From CAWEHU01 sp963808965 (GTDB lineage: Bacteria > Pseudomonadota > Alphaproteobacteria > Acetobacterales > Acetobacteraceae): DNA of 64,000 nucleotides. The position numbers and the translations under genes were made by a program. Location of the stretch: NCBI GenBank assembly GCA_963808965.1, contig CAWEHU010000027.1, positions 1 to 64,000 of the forward strand, written 5' to 3'. The notes beneath the pieces are model-generated. The model was not told where the DNA came from, made no database searches, and was given only the letters and a program-made list of their open reading frames with translations. Positions 9,605 to 18,559 of this stretch are shown here, piece after piece (position 1 is the first letter of the stretch; each line of letters opens with the position of its first letter).

Positions 9605-9909
9605 CAGGACGCCTCAGGAGGGATGGCCCAGTCTTGGGAGGTTGGGGACAAGATCGCGATTCCGGCGAGCGGATGCAGGCAATCGCGGACCGGTGGCCCG
9701 TGCTGTCCCGTCTGGATTGGATTCGGGGCGGCGCTTTTCGGCGCCCCAAAAAGGGGTTCCGGCCACGCCACGGGAGGAAAAGAGCCCCGAAGCTAGGCGC
9801 GCCGTCGTGATCCGTCAATGGCCCACGTAGCGAGACTGGTGTCAGAATTCAAGTGGCGTCGCCGGCGAACGCCGCACGACGGCGACGCTGCCCGAACCCA
9901 CTCTCTCCG
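9605..9909. other. Intergenic region between hemJ and rho
   Basis: These 305 bases lie upstream of rho and downstream of hemJ, both on the minus strand, so they should carry the rho promoter and leader. No convincing gene is seen. Around 9723-9745 a GGGGCG...CGCCCC inverted repeat with one internal mismatch is followed by a short CCCCAAAAAGGGG palindrome. It lacks a clear U-tract on the minus strand, so I do not call a terminator. No promoter boxes are obvious. Confidence 0.5.
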
Positions 9910-10362
9910 TCAAAACGGCCTGACAATGACCATAATGACGATAATCGCCATCAGCACCGTCGGAACCTCATTGGCGATGCGGTAGAAGCGCTGCGGCCGC
10001 ATGTTGCGGTCTTCCAGGAAATCGCGCCGCCAGCGTGACAACATGCCGTGCAGGCCGGACATCAGGATCACGCTCGTAAGCTTGACGTGCCACCACCCGG
10101 CCGACCAGTCGAGCACGCCGGGGGTCAGCACGAGCAGAACCCCAAAGGTCCAGGTAGCGATCATCGCGGGATTGATGATCTGCTTCAGCAGGCGCCGTTC
10201 CATCACCTTGAAACGCTCGCTCTCGGCCGAGCCGCGCGGCACCTCGCAATGGTACACGTAGAGGCGCGGCAGGTAGAACATCCCGGCCATCCAGGCGATC
10301 ACGGAAATGACGTGCAGAGCCTTGGTCCAGGGATAGAGATGGGCCAGGAGGCCGATCGTCAT
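9910..10362 (-). CDS. hemJ: Protoporphyrinogen IX oxidase HemJ
   Basis: The product has 150 residues starting MTIGLLAHLYPWTKALHVIS. It contains AWMAGMFYLPRLYVYHCE, INPAMIATWTFGVLLVLTPG, the tryptophan-rich WSAGWWHVKLTSVILMSGLHG and a final hydrophobic helix. The histidines in KALHVISVIAWMAGM and WWHVK are those expected of the heme-binding HemJ/UPF0093 family. HemJ oxidises protoporphyrinogen IX to protoporphyrin IX in the inner membrane, the step before ferrochelatase. Its ATG overlaps the hemH stop codon in an ATGA, so the two are translationally coupled. Confidence 0.92.
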   Translation of the reverse strand: MTIGLLAHLYPWTKALHVISVIAWMAGMFYLPRLYVYHCEVPRGSAESERFKVMERRLLKQIINPAMIATWTFGVLLVLTPGVLDWSAGWWHVKLTSVILMSGLHGMLSRWRRDFLEDRNMRPQRFYRIANEVPTVLMAIIVIMVIVRPF

Positions 10363-11456
10363 GCCGCCATCGGGGCGGGCTCGGGCGTGATCTCGGGTAG
10401 CGCGGCGGCTCGCGCGTGCGGGCAGTCGCGATGCGGGCGGGGGCAGGTACGGCGCCCCGCGAAGCTGCAAAGCCCCGGACCATGCGTGCGGGCATGCCGC
10501 ACCAGTTCCGCCAACGCGCCGATGAAGCGAGGATCGACGCTCTGGGTCGGGACCCGGAAATAACCGGGTAGCCCAAGCCGCTCGCCGAGCGTGCGGTACT
10601 CTACATCGAGCTCCACCAGAGTTTCCGAATGTTCCGAGACGAAAGCGATCGGCACGACGAGCACCGCGACCCGGTCCTTCGCGGCTTGCTCGACCTCATG
10701 GTCGGTGCTGGGCCCGAGCCACACCTGCGGCGTCGCCCTGGACTGATAGCAGATGCGCCAGTCGATCTCGGTCCGTCCCCAGGCCTTCAGCACCGCGGCG
10801 ACGGTGCGCTCGACCTGAAACTGGTACGGGTCTCCCGCCTTCACGATGGCTTCGGGCAGCCCGTGCGCCGAAAACAAGACGCGGAGGCCAATGCTGGAAT
10901 TGAGCCGGGCGCGAGCATTCTCGTAGGCGGCACGAACGCCCGCGGCCGTGGCGGCGGCGAATCCAGGATCCGCGTGGTAACAGCAGAGCGTGGTCGTCGG
11001 CGCGACCAGACCGACTCGCGCCGCCGCCTCTCGCCACACGGTGAGCGAACTGCCGGTCGTGGTGGTGGAATATTGCGGATACAGCGGAAGGAGCAGTATC
11101 TCGTCCGGCCCCCATGCGCGCACGGCCCGCGCCACCGCATCGCTGAACGGGTGCCAGTAGCGCATGGCGATGAAGCATCGCGCGTCCAGCTCCGGCAATG
11201 CCGCCTCCAGGGCTCGCGCCTGCGCCTCGGTCTCCTCCAGCAGCGGCGATTTGCCACCGAGCAGCGCGTAGTTCGCCAACGCCGGTTTCAGCCGGGAGCG
11301 GGCGATGATGCGGGCAAGGAACGGGCGGACAAAAAACGGCACCCGCAGGATCGCGGGGTCGCGGAACAGGTTGAGCAGAAACGGCCTCACCGCTTCCGGC
11401 CGGTCCGGCCCGCCAAGGTTGAACAGGACGATTGCGACCTTGTGACGGTCGATCAT
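10359..11456 (-). CDS. hemH: Ferrochelatase
   Basis: The product has 365 residues from MIDRHKVAIVLFNLGGPDRP. The chelatase core includes LPLYPQYSTTTTGSS, the metal-site motif LFSAHGLPEAIVKAGDPY, the CYQSRATPQVWLGPSTD segment and the glutamate-bearing PIAFVSEHSETLVELDVEY. It inserts Fe2+ into protoporphyrin IX, the last step of heme synthesis. A C-terminal tail contains CSFAGRRTCPRPHRDC, a cysteine cluster of the kind seen in some bacterial ferrochelatases with an Fe-S or metal site. It lies 98 bases after hemE and overlaps hemJ by 4 bases. The hemE frameshift makes hemE and hemH read as one long frame, but they are separate genes. Confidence 0.95.
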   Translation of the reverse strand: MIDRHKVAIVLFNLGGPDRPEAVRPFLLNLFRDPAILRVPFFVRPFLARIIARSRLKPALANYALLGGKSPLLEETEAQARALEAALPELDARCFIAMRYWHPFSDAVARAVRAWGPDEILLLPLYPQYSTTTTGSSLTVWREAAARVGLVAPTTTLCCYHADPGFAAATAAGVRAAYENARARLNSSIGLRVLFSAHGLPEAIVKAGDPYQFQVERTVAAVLKAWGRTEIDWRICYQSRATPQVWLGPSTDHEVEQAAKDRVAVLVVPIAFVSEHSETLVELDVEYRTLGERLGLPGYFRVPTQSVDPRFIGALAELVRHARTHGPGLCSFAGRRTCPRPHRDCPHARAAALPEITPEPAPMAA

Positions 11457-11554
11457 CTCAGCGCAGCTCAGCTTCGGCTCCCTTCGATCAGCTTCTTGAG
11501 ACAAACCCCCGCCCTTCCGATGAGAATGGCTAGTAGATGACCGCGGAATCTGAC

Positions 11555-12581
11555 TCAAGCGCTGCGCACCAACCGCACCAGCTCGGCGACGTGCTCCGGC
11601 GAGGTCTGGGGAACGATACCGTGGCCGAGATTGAAGATGAACGGCCGCCCTCGCATGGCGAGCAATATGGCGCGGGTCTCGTCCCGCATCGCTTGGCCCC
11701 CGGCCGCCAAGGCAAGCGGGTCCAGATTGCCCTGGAGCGCCGTCCTGTTCGGGTACCAGCCACATCGCCCGCGCCGGATCCATCGCGGTATCCATGCCGA
11801 TGCCATCCATCCCGGCGAGGTGTCCATAATCGCCCAGCATGACCCCAGCCATGCGCGGGAAGCCGATGATCGGCACCCGCGGGAATCGCTCCTTGAGGAC
11901 GCGGCCGATCAGGCGCGCAGGCCCAGTCACATAGGCTCGGAACAGCGAGGGCGAGAGCACGCCGGCCCAGCTATCGAACAGCATGACCGCCTCCGCTCCC
12001 GCCTCGATTTGCAGGACGAGATAGTCCACCGTCGCCTCGGTGAGTAGGCCGACGAGTCGCCGGAGCAAGCTGGGCTCCTCGTAGGCCATGCGGCGGATAT
12101 TCGCGAAATCCTTGGAGCCGCCCCCCTCGACCATGTAGCAGGCCACGGTGAACGGTCCGCCGGCGAAGCCGATCAGTGTTGTGTTCGCGTCCAGAGCGGC
12201 GCGGACCCGCCGCACCGTTTCCAGGATCGGCGCGACCGCCTCGGGCAACCGGCGTGGCTGTAGTGCGTCGACCCCGGCCATCTCGCGCAACCGGGGCAGA
12301 ACCGGGCCTTCGCCCTCCTCAAAGCGCAAGCCCCAGCCGAGAGCCCAGGGCAGCATGAGGATGTCGCTGAACAGGATCGCCGCGTCGAAGCCGTAGCGCC
12401 GGATCGGCTGTAGCGTGACCTCGGCCGCGAGATCGGGGGTCGTGCAGAGTCGGATGAAATCCCCAGCTTCCGCCCGCAGGGCGCGGTATTCCGGCAGGTA
12501 ACGGCCCGCCTGGCGCATCAGCCAAATCGGCGGAGGCCAGGCCGCCTCTCCGGCCAGCGCACGCAGCAGCTTCTTGGTCAT
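11555..12581 (-). CDS. hemE: Uroporphyrinogen decarboxylase (one frameshift)
   Basis: It starts MTKKLLRALAGEAAWPPPIW and contains the signature WLMRQAGRYLPEYRALR plus FSDILMLPWALGWGLRFEEG and IGFAGGPFTVACYMVEGGGSKDF. Near 11750 the frame is lost. The neighbouring frame supplies the normal ending LDPLALAAGGQAMRD and FIFNLGHGIVPQTSPEHVAEL, with the stop at 11555. Combined length is ~342 residues, standard for HemE. The enzyme decarboxylates uroporphyrinogen III to coproporphyrinogen III. As heme synthesis is normally essential in aerobes, a sequencing indel is the simpler explanation. The first gene of the minus-strand heme cluster, it is divergent from the PPSR gene. Confidence 0.94.
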
Positions 12582-12888
12582 CCGTTCTCGTCCATCCGAG
12601 GCGTCTCTCCTTACAAGGAAAGACAAAGAAAGGAACTTGATGGAGTGTCTGTAGGTGGGTGTGAAAGGCGTGGTACCCGGCCTCCTCGCGATAGCTCCTC
12701 CTTTATCCACAGCAGGACCGGTCGCTAACGCGCGGAAACAGGCCAGGGTACCGCGATTGTCCAGATCGCGCCTTCGACCGCCGCATCATTGTCCCGTGTG
12801 CTCCTGAGTCGGCGCCTTGTCCCCGGATTCGCCGAAGCCGCTATGGTTCCCGGTGCGGACCCCCGTTATCCCCGTTATCCTCACTTCG
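12582..12888. other. oriC: hemE-PPSR divergent intergenic region, candidate replication origin
   Basis: This 307-base region separates hemE (minus) from the PPSR/RP001-type gene (plus). In Caulobacter and Rickettsia the chromosomal origin lies between these same two genes. A perfect DnaA-box nonamer TTATCCACA is at 12703-12711. Two related nonamers, TTATCCCCG (12866-12874) and TTATCCTCA (12875-12883), sit just before the PPSR start. A less GC-rich stretch (about 12610-12645) could be an unwinding element. No clear CtrA sites are seen, and there are few boxes. The call rests on synteny plus these boxes. It must also hold divergent promoters. Confidence 0.4.
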
Positions 12889-13754
12889 ATGCACGCCAAT
12901 CGGATCAACCTCCATCTCGTCTCGGACGCGACCGGCGAAACCCTGAACTCGATCGCGCGAGCCACCACCGCGCAGTTCGAGCACGTCCAGATCCTGTACC
13001 ATCGCTGGAGCCTGATCCGGACCCGTTTTCAGCTGCATCGTGTGCTGGAAGGCATCGAGGCCGAGCCCGGACCCGTGCTTTCGACCGTGGTGGATCAGGC
13101 GCTGCGCACCGATTTGGAGACGGCATGCCAGCGGCTGAACGTGCCGGTGGTTCACGTCCTGGATCCGGTCATGACCCTGTTGCAGGAGCATATCGGCGAG
13201 CGGGCGCTTCCCGGCCGGGTCGCCAATACGTGCTGGACGCCGATTATTTCCGCCGGATCGACGCGATGCATTTCGTGCTGGCGCATGACGACGGCCAGCA
13301 ACAGGCCGGTATCGCCGAGGCCGATCTGGTGCTGGTCGGGGTCTCGCGGAGCTCCAAGACTCCGACCTGCTTCTATCTCGCCAATCGTGGAATCAAGGCG
13401 GCGAACGTGCCCTTGGTCCCGGGCCTCCCCGATCCGCCCGGGCTCGAAAACCCGACCTGTCCCGTGATCGGGCTCACCCTCGACGCGCAGGCGCTGATCG
13501 AGATCCGGCGCCATCGATTGCGGCTCATCGCCCAGGGCAACGCGATGGGAATGGTCCGCCAGGACAGCCAGGACTACATCGACGAAGACTCGGTCAAGGC
13601 CGAGTTGCTGTGGGCGCGACGGCTGTGCAACCGGCGTGGCTGGCCGGTGATCGACGTCACGCGCCGCTCGATCGAGGAGACGGCGGCTACGGTGCTACAG
13701 CTCATGGAGGCGTGGCACGAGCGCCGCCGTAAGGCGAGCCACGGACCGCACTGA
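12889..13754 (+). CDS. Pyruvate,phosphate dikinase regulatory protein (PPSR/DUF299), one frameshift
   Basis: The N-terminal part from MHANRINLHLVSDATGETLN to about 13215 and the C-terminal part from QYVLDADYFRRIDAMHFVLA to the stop are in adjacent frames. Together they give a ~288-residue protein of normal family length. The P-loop-like motif VLVGVSRSSKTPTCFYLAN and the start motif HLVSDATGET identify the bifunctional kinase/pyrophosphorylase family, which phosphorylates and dephosphorylates PPDK or PEP synthase. The indel lies at 13212-13226. In Caulobacter this gene is followed by maf, aroE, coaE and dnaQ; here secB follows directly on the opposite strand. Confidence 0.92.
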
Positions 13755-13756
13755 TC

Positions 13757-14338
13757 TCAGCTTACGAGCGGCGTCTCGCTCTGGGGCTGCGCGCCGCCGC
13801 GCCGGCTCTGCCACAACGCGACGAAATCCACCGGCTGCAACAAGACCGGGGGAAAGCCACCGTCGCGGGTCACGTCGGCCAGAATATTGCGGGCGAACGG
13901 GAACAGGATCCGCGGGCACTCGACCAGCAGCACCGGCTCCACCGCGTTCTCCGGCAGCCCGGTCAGCGTGAACACGCCGGCATAGGCCAGCTCGGCCACG
14001 AATACCGTGGGCGGCACCCCGCCCGGCGACGATGCAGCCAGGGCGCCCGGGTTGAGCTCCTGTCCGTTCCCACCCTGCGTGGCCGCGGTGGCGGCCGGGT
14101 TCTCGTGGGCTTCGGCGCGGATCATCAACGTCACCTCGAAGACGTTCTGGTCCTGCTGGATGCGGCGCGCCTGGACATCGAGGTTGATGTTCACCATCGG
14201 CTGGGAGCGCAACTGCGTATAAATCTGCGGCGCGTTCGGCACCTCGAAGGACATGTCCTTGACGTACTGAATGTTGACCACCAGAGGCAGCTGCTGACCC
14301 TGTCCGGCCGCGGGTGGTGGGGTGGTCGTCTGAGACAT
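13757..14338 (-). CDS. secB: Protein-export chaperone SecB
   Basis: The product has 193 residues from MSQTTTPPPAAGQGQQLPLV. SecB features are IQYVKDMSFEVPNAP, NINLDVQARRI, FEVTLMIRAEA and LLVECPRILFPFARNILADV. The C-terminal FPPVLLQPVDFVALWQSR contains the peptide-binding and SecA-contact surface. SecB is a tetramer that keeps precursors unfolded and hands them to SecA. It is ~30 residues longer than usual because an Ala/Gly/Pro/Asn-rich insertion (residues ~80-112) splits the first sheet, directly before VFVAELAYAGVF. It converges on the PPSR gene with 2 bases between them. Confidence 0.95.
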   Translation of the reverse strand: MSQTTTPPPAAGQGQQLPLVVNIQYVKDMSFEVPNAPQIYTQLRSQPMVNINLDVQARRIQQDQNVFEVTLMIRAEAHENPAATAATQGGNGQELNPGALAASSPGGVPPTVFVAELAYAGVFTLTGLPENAVEPVLLVECPRILFPFARNILADVTRDGGFPPVLLQPVDFVALWQSRRGGAQPQSETPLVS

Positions 14339-14444
14339 GTCGCTCTCCAGGTCATTGCGCGCCGGGTGCTCGCCAGCCGGGGCGGCGGGTAGCACGCCCG
14401 ACCCGGCCTAGCCATCCCGGATTGGCCCGGCGAGCGGCTAGCGA

Positions 14445-14998
14445 TCAAGCGCGCCAGGCGATCTCTCGCGGTGGCGGGAGCGTCGGGTCGTAACGCAGCC
14501 ATTGGCCATTCATTACGCTCGTCCCGGTCAAGGCCAGGATGAAACCCCAGTGGCTGACGACTACCGTGTCCGACCAATGGGCAGTGCGGCCATTTCGGCG
14601 CGGAACAGGTCAGCACGATCAATGACCGCACTGGCCGGCTCCGTCACCGGCGGCCACCAAATCTCTTCGATGGCGGAGAAGTCGTGATCCGGCCAGGCAC
14701 GCTCCAACGCCGCCCGTGCGGTCCCGATATCGCAAGTGAATGCGCAGCGTTCCCGGACCGTGGGATTGACGAAGACTGGCGCATCGAGCGTGCGCGCCAG
14801 AGCCGCGGTCGTTTGCAGCGCCCGCGTGTAAGGAGAGGTGATTATGCGGCGCACACGCTCATGCCGCAGCATCTCGGCGGCCGCCTTTGCCTGCGCACGG
14901 CCAAGATCGGTCAGTCCCGGATCGACGATCCCCGGGTCTTCGCGCGTGGCTGTAAAGTGCAGGTTGAACTCGCTCTGACCGTGGCGGAGGAGGATCAT
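14445..14998 (-). CDS. Histidine phosphatase family protein (phosphoglycerate-mutase-like), one frameshift
   Basis: It starts MILLRHGQSEFNLHFTATRE with the catalytic RHG motif, followed by GLTDLGRAQAKAAAEML and ITSPYTRALQTTAALA. In the last third the first frame ends at 14561. Restoring one base near 14590 gives HWSDTVVVSHWGFILALTGT, which carries the second catalytic histidine, and a stop at 14445. Corrected length is ~185 residues. Enzymes of this superfamily hydrolyse phosphomonoesters through a phosphohistidine; the substrate cannot be predicted. It is divergent from the MFS gene that starts at 15214. Confidence 0.82.
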
Positions 14999-15213
14999 GC
15001 GAGCGGCACATAGCCTTGAGGCCACGTCGGTCGCAACCCGAACTGTGGAGCGGCTGCCGGCGTCGGCTCAACCCCGCGCAGCCTGTGGGGGAAACCTTGC
15101 GGCCGCGTGCCGGTGGCCTAAGCTCTCGCCACGGTTTCGAAAATAACGCTCCGGCACACCGGGTACGCCACGCCAGCTCCGGAGAGAGAGCGTCAAATGT
15201 GGGAGGCTCCAGG

Positions 15214-16539
15214 ATGGCGGCGACTGCACAGCGCGTTCCCGGACGAAGGTGGACGATAGGGATCCTGCTCGGGGCCGGCGTCTTGGTGAACTACATCGAC
15301 CGGATCAACCTGTCGGTCGCGGCGCCGCAGCTGCAAGAGGCGTTCAATCTCTCGCCGGAAGAACTGGGCTTCTTATTCAGCGCCTTCTTCTGGTCGTACT
15401 CGCTCCTCCAGGTGCCGGGGGGCATGGTGCTCGACCGGTTCGGAGTGACGCGGGTCGGACGCTGGGGCGCGTTCCTCTGGGCGGTCGCGTCGACGATCAC
15501 GGCAATCGCCAGCGGCTTCGGCGGGATTCTCGCAGCCCGGGTGCTGCTGGGCGTCGCCGAGGCGCCCGCCTTCCCGGCCAGCCAAAAAGCGACCGGCTAC
15601 TGGTTCCCGACGACCGAACGCTCGCGTTCCACCGCGATCTTCGATTCCGCGGCGAAGTTCTCCAACGTCATCGGCGTGCCCTTGGTGGCCTTCGCAATCG
15701 TCAACCTCGGCTGGCGCTGGGGTTTCGGCATCACTGCGATCCTGAGCCTCGCCTATTTCGTGGCCTATTGGGTGATCTACCGCGACCCGAGTGAAGACAA
15801 GCGACTCTCCAAGATCGAGTACGACTACATCCTCGCCGGCGGCGCCACGCGGGAAGGTGCTGCGGAAAGCGGGCAGAGCACGATGCTCGGCTATGTGCTG
15901 CGCAACCGAAAGGTCTGGGGCCTCACAATCGGCTTCTCCGCGTACGGCTATTCGTTCTACCTGTTCCTGACATGGCTGCCCGGCTATCTCGTACAGACGC
16001 TGCACATGAGCATTCTGAAATCCGCGGGGTACGCGACGATCCCGTGGATATTCGCGAGCCTTTCCGATCTGCTGATCGGCGGCTTCCTGGTCGATCATCT
16101 GATCGCGCGCGGCTACGACGACACTAAGGTCCGCAAGACCGTGCTCGTCGCTGGCATGCTGCTCGGTTTGGCCGTGTTCGGCGCGGTCACCACAACGAAC
16201 CCCGTTTGGGCCATCACTTGGATCACCATCGCACTCACGGGTCTCGCGGCCGCCGCACCGGTGGGTTCCTCGATCGTATCGCTGATCGCGCCCCGGGGCG
16301 GTACCGGCACCATCGGCGGCATCGTCAATTTCACCAACAATCTGATGGGCGTCGCGGCCCCGGTGATCACCGGCTTTATTGTCGGGCTGACCCACTCCTT
16401 CGCGGGCGCATTCCTCGTGGCCGGGGTCGTGTTGCTGGTCGGCATCTTCTCCTATGTGGTGATCCTCGGCCGGATCGAGCCGATCCCCGAGCCGCCCGGC
16501 CGGGCCGGCATCGCGCTGCCTGGCGCTGCCCCCAGCTGA
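15214..16539 (+). CDS. MFS transporter of the anion:cation symporter (ACS) type
   Basis: The product has 441 residues with 12 predicted helices. The start at MAATAQRVPGRRWTIGILLG has a GGGAGG upstream; an in-frame upstream extension is arginine-rich and unlikely. ACS/hexuronate-type signatures are NYIDRINLSVAAPQLQEAF, FSAFFWSYSLLQVPGGMVLDRFG and VLLGVAEAPAFPASQKATGYWFP. The family moves organic anions such as sugar acids, glucarate and tartrate with protons or Na+. The next gene starts 16 bases downstream, so this is probably the uptake component of an N-acyl-D-amino-acid operon. The substrate is inferred from context only. Confidence 0.9.
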   Translation: MAATAQRVPGRRWTIGILLGAGVLVNYIDRINLSVAAPQLQEAFNLSPEELGFLFSAFFWSYSLLQVPGGMVLDRFGVTRVGRWGAFLWAVASTITAIASGFGGILAARVLLGVAEAPAFPASQKATGYWFPTTERSRSTAIFDSAAKFSNVIGVPLVAFAIVNLGWRWGFGITAILSLAYFVAYWVIYRDPSEDKRLSKIEYDYILAGGATREGAAESGQSTMLGYVLRNRKVWGLTIGFSAYGYSFYLFLTWLPGYLVQTLHMSILKSAGYATIPWIFASLSDLLIGGFLVDHLIARGYDDTKVRKTVLVAGMLLGLAVFGAVTTTNPVWAITWITIALTGLAAAAPVGSSIVSLIAPRGGTGTIGGIVNFTNNLMGVAAPVITGFIVGLTHSFAGAFLVAGVVLLVGIFSYVVILGRIEPIPEPPGRAGIALPGAAPS

Positions 16540-16555
16540 CGGGAGATCTCAGATC

Positions 16556-18154
16556 ATGACAGGCGACTTACTCATTCGAGGCGCTCGGATCATCGACGGG
16601 ACCGGCGCGCCGTGGTTCGCGGGCGATGTTCGGATCGGTGGCGGACGTATTACCTCGATCGGTCCATCACTTCCGGCCGAGGGAGCGGAGATTGTCGAGA
16701 CCGAGGGACGCTACCTGGCTCCCGGCTTCATCGACGCGCACTGCCACGATGACTTGATCTGCCTGCGGGAACCGGAGCGGGTCGAGAAGGCGGTACAGGG
16801 TGTGACGACGCTGGTCGTCGGTAATTGCAGCTTCTCTCTCTATCCGACCGCACCACGCTCCGCCGAGCTTCTCAGGCAGCATTTCTCGGGACTGCTCGGT
16901 GAGACCTCGGCCGATGAAGTGTTCGACAGCTTCGCGGCCTATCGAAGCGAACTCCATCGTCGCGGCACGGCGCTCAATCTGGTCTCGCTGGTTGGGCACG
17001 CGGCGTTGCGGCTCGCCGTGATGGGATATGAACGCCGCCCGGCGACCGCCGAGGAGCGGACGGCGATGCAGGAGATGCTAGCCAGTCAGCTGGCGGACGG
17101 CGCGGCGGGCTTATCGCTCGGGCTTGTATATCCGCCGAGCGCCTATGCCGATGAGGCCGAGTTGATGGCGCTCGCTCAGACGGTGAGGGCGCATGGCAAG
17201 ATCCTGGCCGCGCATATCCGCAGCTATGAGGCGGGCCTCGTCACGTCGACCGACGAGTTCATCGGTATCTTGCGGTCATCTGGCGCGCCCGGCCTCCTGT
17301 CGCACCTGCAATCGGCGGGGCGGCCGAACTGGGGCAACGTGCCGGGTGTGATCGAGAAGCTCGAAGCGGCCCGGCAGGACGGCATCGACGTCAGCTTCGA
17401 CATGTATCCCTATCCGGCGGGCAGCAGCTACGTGTTGCAACTGCTGCCGCCGGAGGCGCAGGAGGGCGGCCTTGAATCGTTGCTCGCGCAACTGCGCGAT
17501 CCCGCCGGCCGCGAAGCTTTGCGGCGGGCGGTGGAGGAAGGCAGCCCCGACCCGCATGCCCCACAGTCGAAGATCGTGCTGATCGGCTGGGGTAATGTGC
17601 GGATTTCCGGCACCAGCAATCCGGATCTCAAGCGGTTTGAGGGCAAGTCGATGGAGGACGCGGCGGCCGAGGAGGGAATGACTCCCTTCGATCTGATGGT
17701 GCGATTCATCGAGGAGGATGCCGGGCAAACAGCCATCGTGATGTTCCAGCTGGACGAGGGCGATCTACGCGCGGCCTGCACGCATCGCCTCCATATGGTG
17801 GGCTCCGACGGCTTGCCCCGGCCTGGCACCAAGCCGCACCCGCGCGCCTACGGCACTTTCCCGCGCGTTGCCGGCCGGCTGCGGCGAGAGCGCCATTGGT
17901 TCACGCTCGAGGACGCAGTGCGGCGCATGACGTCGGTCGCGGCGCAACGTTTCAGCTTGAGCGACCGTGGCTTGCTGCGGCCGGGCATGGCGGCGGACCT
18001 GGTGCTGTTCGAGGACGGGATCGATGACCGCGCGACCTTCGATGACCCGACCGAGCTCGCTGCGGGCGTACAGCATGTCTGGGTGTCGGGCGAAGCCATC
18101 GTGGCGGATGGACGCGTAACCGGCCGGCGCCCCGGCCGCGTGCTCGGCCACTAA
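16556..18154 (+). CDS. N-acyl-D-amino-acid deacylase (D-aminoacylase), amidohydrolase family
   Basis: The product has 532 residues, typical of D-aminoacylases. It opens MTGDLLIRGARIIDGTGAPW, with the metal-site motif GFIDAHCHDDL, the family cysteine/asparagine region TTLVVGNCSFSLYP, GLSLGLVYPPSAYA, LAAHIRSYE, VSFDMYPYPAGSSY and the late aspartate MVGSDGLPRPG. These Zn-dependent enzymes hydrolyse N-acyl-D-amino acids to a carboxylate and a D-amino acid, usually in the cytosol. It is second in an operon with the MFS carrier (16 bases) and RidA (17 bases). The exact acyl and side-chain preference is unknown. Confidence 0.92.
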   Translation: MTGDLLIRGARIIDGTGAPWFAGDVRIGGGRITSIGPSLPAEGAEIVETEGRYLAPGFIDAHCHDDLICLREPERVEKAVQGVTTLVVGNCSFSLYPTAPRSAELLRQHFSGLLGETSADEVFDSFAAYRSELHRRGTALNLVSLVGHAALRLAVMGYERRPATAEERTAMQEMLASQLADGAAGLSLGLVYPPSAYADEAELMALAQTVRAHGKILAAHIRSYEAGLVTSTDEFIGILRSSGAPGLLSHLQSAGRPNWGNVPGVIEKLEAARQDGIDVSFDMYPYPAGSSYVLQLLPPEAQEGGLESLLAQLRDPAGREALRRAVEEGSPDPHAPQSKIVLIGWGNVRISGTSNPDLKRFEGKSMEDAAAEEGMTPFDLMVRFIEEDAGQTAIVMFQLDEGDLRAACTHRLHMVGSDGLPRPGTKPHPRAYGTFPRVAGRLRRERHWFTLEDAVRRMTSVAAQRFSLSDRGLLRPGMAADLVLFEDGIDDRATFDDPTELAAGVQHVWVSGEAIVADGRVTGRRPGRVLGH

Positions 18155-18171
18155 CAGGATCGGGGAAGATC

Positions 18172-18546
18172 ATGCGCAAGGCGATCATGGTCGAGGGTGC
18201 GGCCGGGGCGGCGGGGCAATACTCGCACGCGGTCATCGCCAATGGTTTCGTCTATGTCTCCGGTCAGGGACCGGCGGATCCCGCGACGAATATCGTGCCG
18301 GACGGCTTCGCCGCCCAGGTGCGGCAAACGCTCCGCAATGTGCAAACTATCCTGAAGGGCGCCGGCGCTGACTTCAAGGATGTGGTGAAGGTGAATACGT
18401 ATCTCGCCGACGTGACCCGGTTCCGCGAATACAACGACATCTACAGGGAGTTCTTCGCAACCGATCCTCCGGCCCGCACCACGGTCGGCAGCCAACTCGT
18501 CGGCATTCACGTCGAGATCGATTGCGTGGCGGTTCTTCCGACCTGA
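18172..18546 (+). CDS. RidA/YjgF-family enamine/imine deaminase
   Basis: The product has 124 residues. Family features are NGFVYVSGQGPADPATN, VRQTLRNVQTILKGAGADF and VKVNTYLADVTRFREYN. The conserved PPARTTVGSQL arginine binds substrate carboxylates. RidA homotrimers hydrolyse reactive 2-aminoacrylate and related imines made by PLP enzymes. It is placed between D-aminoacylase and a PLP-dependent D-amino-acid enzyme, so it probably clears enamine intermediates from D-amino-acid breakdown in this operon. Confidence 0.93.
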   Translation: MRKAIMVEGAAGAAGQYSHAVIANGFVYVSGQGPADPATNIVPDGFAAQVRQTLRNVQTILKGAGADFKDVVKVNTYLADVTRFREYNDIYREFFATDPPARTTVGSQLVGIHVEIDCVAVLPT

Positions 18547-18559
18547 CCAGGAGCTCCTG

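Noticed and set aside
9720..9745. Intrinsic terminator between hemJ and rho
   Set aside because: The GGGGCG/CGCCCC stem has a mismatch and no U-tract on the minus strand.
10359..12710. One 783-residue minus-strand frame that looks like a HemE-HemH fusion
   Set aside because: The HemE end of normal length is found in the adjacent frame (11555-11827) and HemH has its own ATG at 11456. The join is produced by the hemE indel near 11750.
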